A stretch of 64,000 bases of DNA from Knoellia locipacati (GTDB lineage: Bacteria > Actinomycetota > Actinomycetes > Actinomycetales > Dermatophilaceae), in assembly GCF_007992835.1 (NCBI RefSeq), contig NZ_BKBA01000003.1, positions 682,001 to 746,000 on the forward strand, in the 5' to 3' direction. This document shows positions 60,702-64,000 of the stretch, one piece after another. Within the stretch, counting starts at the first letter, position 1. The number at the start of each line of letters is the position of its first letter. Below the pieces are notes generated by a model that saw only the letters and a list, made by a program, of their open reading frames with translations, ran no database searches and had not been told where the DNA came from. Made by a program: the position numbers and the translations under genes.

Positions 60702-61598
60702 TCAGTACGGAGCGGGCACGACGACGCTCCGGTATGCCGTGTGCTCACCCGGGCCCTTGCCGCACGACAGCGGTGCCGGCGGCAGGGCCTCGGCGGTGAC
60801 CTCGACCCAGGTGCTCTCGGGCAGCGGGTCGTCGCCGAGGACCTCGACCCGCGTGACCGTCTCGGAGAGGACCTCGACGGCACCGGGGCGCGCGGAGGTG
60901 ATCGGTGCGGGCCCGTGCTCGGCGAGGACGGAGCCCGTCGCTGCCTGGACGGCGGACGACCAGCGCGACACCCCGCGCAGGTGCGAGGTGTCGACCTCGC
61001 CGGCCCGGTGAGCCTTGACGATGTCGACGGCCTCGGCCATGTCGACCCCGCCGTAGCAGGTGCCGTCGGGCATGGAGAGGAACGTGCCGGCGAACCGGTG
61101 GCCGCTGAGGTGGGTGCACTCCCACACCTCGTCGGGCCAGACCTTGGCCAGCGCCGCGGTGATCGGCCGGCCGCGCAGGGCGCAGCAGGCGTCGCGGGTG
61201 CCCTGGGTGCACACGAGCAGCATCGGCTCGGCCAAGGTCTCGGACTGCGTCAGCGGCTCGCCCATCGCGGCGACCGCGGCACGCAGGTCCTCGCTCGTGC
61301 GCCACGTCCCGGTGACCCAGGTCCCGTGGGCCGAGTCGACGGCATACCAGGCCGGAGCCTCTCCGGCAGCGCGACGGCCGTGACGGCGCACGAGGAGCGA
61401 GCGGCCCTGGAGCTCGGCGCAACCGGTGTCGATGAGCTCGGCGAGCGCGCCCGAGAGCGGCGGGGTGTCGAGGTGGTTCTTCGCCCACGGGCCGGGGTGC
61501 TCGATGAGCAGCCAGCGACGGGCGACGGGGGCGGAGCCGAGCATCGGCTCCCCGCTCTCACGGGAAACGTTGGAGCAGCGCACGGTCTCGGGACTCAC
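60702..61598 (-). CDS. Sucrase/ferredoxin-like (thioredoxin-fold [2Fe-2S]) protein
   Basis: A 298-residue protein of the Suc_Fer-like family, found in actinobacteria and fungi, function poorly known. Family signatures: LLVCTQGTRDACCALRGRPI with three cysteines, WECTHLSGHRFAGTFLSMPDGTCYGG (the His/GHRFA/C motif of the [2Fe-2S] site). Start at GTG 61598; upstream in-frame sequence to 61685 is Pro-rich and unlikely coding. Confidence 0.85.
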   Translation of the reverse strand: MSPETVRCSNVSRESGEPMLGSAPVARRWLLIEHPGPWAKNHLDTPPLSGALAELIDTGCAELQGRSLLVRRHGRRAAGEAPAWYAVDSAHGTWVTGTWRTSEDLRAAVAAMGEPLTQSETLAEPMLLVCTQGTRDACCALRGRPITAALAKVWPDEVWECTHLSGHRFAGTFLSMPDGTCYGGVDMAEAVDIVKAHRAGEVDTSHLRGVSRWSSAVQAATGSVLAEHGPAPITSARPGAVEVLSETVTRVEVLGDDPLPESTWVEVTAEALPPAPLSCGKGPGEHTAYRSVVVPAPY

Positions 61599-61734
61599 GC
61601 GCCCGATGCTACGTCGGGAGGGTGCCGGGCCCGGCGTCACGGTGCCCGCCAACGCCGCCATCGGGTGTCGGGGATTCGGGGTCATCGCCGAGCCGATGGC
61701 CCCGGGTACCCGACACCTGGCGCGGCCCCGTCGC

Positions 61735-62676
61735 TCACCGCCGCCGGGCGAGGAGGGCGTCCGCGGTCTCGGCCGTCGTCACGAGCGAGTCGATGAGCTC
61801 GCCCCTCACGGCGGCCGCGATCGCGTCGACCTTCGCGGCTCCGTGGGCGATGCCGATGACGTGGCGTATGCCGTGCAGCTGGGTCCCGGTGAGACCGACG
61901 ATCCGTGCGGTGAGGGTGGTCTCGACGACAGTCCCGTCGGCGTCGAAGAAGACACCCGCCGCCTCGCCGATCGCCCCGGCCCGGGTCAGGGCCTTGCGCT
62001 CGGCCGGGCTGAGGACGTCGTGGATGGTCGAGGTGCCGGACGTCCAGGCGCCGAGCCCGATGACGGCCAGGGTGACGTCGTCGACGTGGTCGAGCGCTGC
62101 GCGGACCGGCGGCTGGCGGCGCATGACGTCGGCGCTCGCCGCGTCGTCGAGCAGGAGCGGCGAGTAGAAGACGTGCCTGCCGCCGCCGGCGATGCGCGCC
62201 GCACGCCGCACGACGTCGACCGAGCTGCTGTCCTCCTCGGGCGTGACCATCGCTCCGCTGAGCTGGACGACCGGGATCTTGGGCAGCGACTCGAGGGCGT
62301 CGACCATCCGGCTCACCGAGCGGCTCCACGGCAGGCCGAGCACGTCGCGGTCGGTGACGACCTCGCTGAGCAGCGCCGCGGCGGCGGCGGAGACCCCCGG
62401 GTCGGCCTCGGCGGCCGACCCCGGGACGACGACGCAGTGCTCGAGCCCGAGTGCCTCGCGCAGCCGAGCCGACCGGTCGGTGTCGATGCCGACCGGCGAG
62501 ACGATCTCGATGCGCACCATGCCGCTCTCGCGCGCCGCCTCGAGCAGGCGGGCGACCTTGAACCTGCTGATCCCCAGCGAGGTCGCGAGGTCGACCTTGG
62601 ACTCGCCGTCGAGGAGGTGGCGGCGGGCCACCGCCGCGGCGAGGACGGCCTCCGAGGGACCGAGCGCATCAGGCAC
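61735..62676 (-). CDS. SorC-family sugar-binding transcriptional regulator
   Basis: A 313-residue SorC/DeoR-like regulator. N-terminal helix-turn-helix RRHLLDGESKVDLATSLGISRFKVARLLEAARESGMV, then a sugar-phosphate-binding domain with VVVPGSAAEADPGVS, VVQLSGAMVTPE, AVIGLGAWTSGTSTI and GIAHGAAKVDAIAAA. The ATG at 62685 directly abuts GGAGG, so I choose the GTG at 62676, 9 nt from GGAGG. Divergent from a sugar ABC transporter gene, which it probably controls through the palindrome at 62773. Confidence 0.85.
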   Translation of the reverse strand: MPDALGPSEAVLAAAVARRHLLDGESKVDLATSLGISRFKVARLLEAARESGMVRIEIVSPVGIDTDRSARLREALGLEHCVVVPGSAAEADPGVSAAAAALLSEVVTDRDVLGLPWSRSVSRMVDALESLPKIPVVQLSGAMVTPEEDSSSVDVVRRAARIAGGGRHVFYSPLLLDDAASADVMRRQPPVRAALDHVDDVTLAVIGLGAWTSGTSTIHDVLSPAERKALTRAGAIGEAAGVFFDADGTVVETTLTARIVGLTGTQLHGIRHVIGIAHGAAKVDAIAAAVRGELIDSLVTTAETADALLARRR

Positions 62677-62726
62677 GCGGCACATCCTCCTTCACGGCGT
62701 CGCCGTCTCGGGCACGACGTGACCTG

Positions 62727-62786
62727 TTGACAGGGCGCCACGGTTCGGACAGGCTCATGTGTGCAGCATACGCGCTCATATGAGCG
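62727..62786 (+). promoter_or_regulatory. Promoter and putative SorC operator for the sugar ABC transporter
   Basis: TTGACA at 62727-62732 with CAGGCT 17 bp on; then CGCTCATATGAGCG, a perfect 14-bp palindrome at 62773-62786, plus a further GCTCAT half at 62753. The palindrome lies downstream of the likely start site, as for a repressor. Inference. Confidence 0.5.
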
Positions 62787-62842
62787 GCACGAGCGGAACC
62801 GCAGATCCGACGCCGAAGCAGACGAACGAGAACGAGGCAACG

Positions 62843-64000
62843 ATGCCCCCCACCGAATCGCCACTGGAGCCGAACGACCCGGTCGCACCACGGCATACGC
62901 GACATCACCGCCGGAGGGGACGCGTCCTCGCCGCCGCCACCGCCACGGCCGTCTCCATCGGACTCACCGGGTGCGCCGGCTGGGGCGGAGGCAGCGTCGG
63001 GGGCGGGGGCGCCGACTCGATCGACGTCCTCATGGTCAACAACCCGCAGATGGTGGACCTGCAGCAGCTCACCGCCAAGCACTTCACCGCCGAGACGGGC
63101 ATCCGGGTCAACTTCACCGTCCTGCCCGAGAACGACGTGCGCGACAAGATCAGCCAGGAGTTCTCGAGCCAGGCCGGGCAGTACGACGTCGCGACCCTGT
63201 CGAACTTCGAGATCCCGATCTACGCCAAGGCCAAGTGGATCGCGCCGATGGACGACTTCATCGCCAAGGACACCGCGTTCGACCAGGGCGACATCCTCAA
63301 GCCGATGACGACCTCGCTGTCGAGCGAGGGCAAGGTCTACGGCCAGCCGTTCTACGGCGAGAGCTCGTTCCTCATGTACCGCAAGGACGTCCTCGACGCC
63401 AAGGGCATCACGATGCCGGCCAAGCCCACGTGGCAGGAGGTCGCGGACATCGCGGCCAAGGTCGACGGCGCGCAGCCCGGCATGAAGGGCATCTGCCTGC
63501 GCGGGCAGCCGGGCTGGGGGCAGCTGTTCGCACCGCTCACCACCGTCGTCAACACCTTCGGCGGCACGTGGTTCGAGGAGGACTGGACGCCGAAGGTCAA
63601 CGCGCCCGAGTTCACCGAGGCCGTGCAGTTCTACGTCGACCTCGTCCGCAAGCACGGCGAGAACGGTGCACCGCAGGCCGGCTTCACCGAGTGCCTCAAC
63701 AACCTCGTCCAGGGCAACGTCGCCATGTGGTACGACGCGACGTCGGCCGCGGGCACCCTCGAGGCCGACGACTCACCCACCAAGGGCAAGTTCGGCTACG
63801 CCCCCGCCCCGGTCGTCAAGACCGACTCCGCCGGCTGGCTCTACGCGTGGTCGTGGAGCATCCAGCAGGCGAGCGCGAAGAAGGACAACGCGTGGAAGTT
63901 CATCTCGTGGGCGTCGAGCAAGGAGTACGAGCAGCTCGTCGGTGAGGAGCTCGGCTGGACCCGCGTCCCCGCCGGCAAGCGCGCCTCGACCTACGAGAAC
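62843..64000 (+). CDS. Sugar/polyol ABC transporter substrate-binding lipoprotein, partial (runs off the right edge)
   Basis: The frame from the ATG at 62843 stays open to 64000, giving 386 residues. A basic N-terminus is followed by a hydrophobic stretch and lipobox SIGLTGC at about residue 45, then a Gly-rich linker. The mature protein starts DVLMVNNPQMVDLQQL and has family 1 solute-binding features (NNLVQGNVAMWYDATSAAG). Sequence resembles sorbitol/mannitol binding proteins. GAGG lies 6 nt before the ATG. The permease and ATPase genes should lie beyond the window. Confidence 0.88.
   Translation, partial: MPPTESPLEPNDPVAPRHTRHHRRRGRVLAAATATAVSIGLTGCAGWGGGSVGGGGADSIDVLMVNNPQMVDLQQLTAKHFTAETGIRVNFTVLPENDVRDKISQEFSSQAGQYDVATLSNFEIPIYAKAKWIAPMDDFIAKDTAFDQGDILKPMTTSLSSEGKVYGQPFYGESSFLMYRKDVLDAKGITMPAKPTWQEVADIAAKVDGAQPGMKGICLRGQPGWGQLFAPLTTVVNTFGGTWFEEDWTPKVNAPEFTEAVQFYVDLVRKHGENGAPQAGFTECLNNLVQGNVAMWYDATSAAGTLEADDSPTKGKFGYAPAPVVKTDSAGWLYAWSWSIQQASAKKDNAWKFISWASSKEYEQLVGEELGWTRVPAGKRASTYEN

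Larger units (their letters stand above)
1..64000. repeat. Dispersed octamer GTATGCCG, about 51 copies
   Basis: Manual scan found 27 forward copies (starting near 370, 2664, 5677, 8634, 10949, 12726, 15678, 17045, 18719, 20452, 22056, 24109, 27930, 30525, 32124, 33998, 35977, 37428, 42848, 42998, 44574, 48947, 50278, 52344, 56103, 60730, 61865) and 24 reverse copies (near 862, 2200, 3148, 7313, 8530, 10549, 13345, 13399, 16504, 17410, 23667, 27503, 32151, 34739, 37069, 43290, 44528, 48878, 52480, 54506, 57610, 60076, 61340, 62890). At 72% GC roughly two are expected. Copies may be off by one or two or missed, as I counted by eye. Confidence 0.85.

Noticed and set aside
62761-63945. A 394-codon frame overlapping the right-edge binding protein
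   Set aside because: Shifted frame of the sugar-binding lipoprotein, which has a lipobox and family motifs and stays open to the window edge.
1-64000. Insertion sequences, prophage or integrative elements
   Set aside because: No transposase, integrase or tRNA-end duplication seen; composition is even throughout.
1-64000. GTATGCCG as a simple promoter -10 element (CATACT or similar)
   Set aside because: Only a few copies (for example near 17046) are placed where a promoter is plausible; most are deep inside genes in either orientation.

Overview
The window is about 72% GC by eye, uses GTG starts and ATGA/GTGA gene overlaps freely, and carries actinobacterial marker genes: a bacterial proteasome activator ending in GQYL, a mycothiol-type (TIGR03086) protein, DUF4235, a Cys-Ser-Gly histidine ammonia-lyase and an acyl-ACP desaturase. 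This points to a high-GC actinomycete, plausibly Intrasporangiaceae-like; the family is a guess. I saw no rRNA, tRNA, CRISPR array, insertion sequence or prophage. The DNA reads as chromosomal core and metabolic genes, with no gap over 300 bp without a gene.

Layout. 1-1026: a partial membrane protein and an alpha/beta hydrolase. 1107-7037: one tight oligopeptide ABC transporter operon (binding protein, two permeases, two ATPases) with its own promoter. 7002-12799: an LD-carboxypeptidase; then a dinB / thioredoxin-reductase-like pair divergent from a MerR / L-2-hydroxyglutarate oxidase / anion permease operon, with the same palindrome in front of both sides. 12786-20204: a hydrolase, a secreted propeller-like protein, an L,D-transpeptidase lipoprotein, an MFS exporter and a thiamine-precursor ECF transporter (YkoE plus a fused YkoD-YkoC) under a TPP riboswitch. 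20296-21426: DUF4235 and an XRE/degenerate-nucleotidyltransferase fusion. 21386-32175: histidine utilisation in two blocks (hutHU, and an M20 amidohydrolase-hutF-hutI), split by an EF-G-like GTPase, a YbaK deacylase and a small secreted protein. Both blocks carry the same operator-like site, and an IclR gene at 36869 is the candidate regulator. 32191-42810: a D,D-carboxypeptidase, an ABC exporter with divergent MarR, glyoxalase/IclR, a Usp protein, two MFS transporters and PhoX. 42882-48918: MobA-like protein, quinone oxidoreductase, and a PadR-controlled ABC transporter. 48949-57762: TIGR03086 protein, proteasome activator, BNR protein, desaturase, FAD dehydrogenase, secreted cyclophilin, HAD phosphatase and a DUF998-metallophosphatase fusion. 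57719-64000: geranylgeranyl-reductase-like and acyl-CoA synthetase genes, a sucrase/ferredoxin-like protein, and a SorC regulator divergent from a sugar-binding lipoprotein that runs off the end.

The most unusual signal is not a gene. The octamer GTATGCCG occurs about 51 times by my manual count (27 forward, 24 reverse), roughly one per 1.25 kb, where base composition predicts about two. It lies in genes and between them, supplies some start codons, and forms inverted pairs. Density and strand balance resemble DNA-uptake-type sequences. Separately, three related intergenic palindromes form a repeat family, and several regulator genes have matching palindromes next to them.
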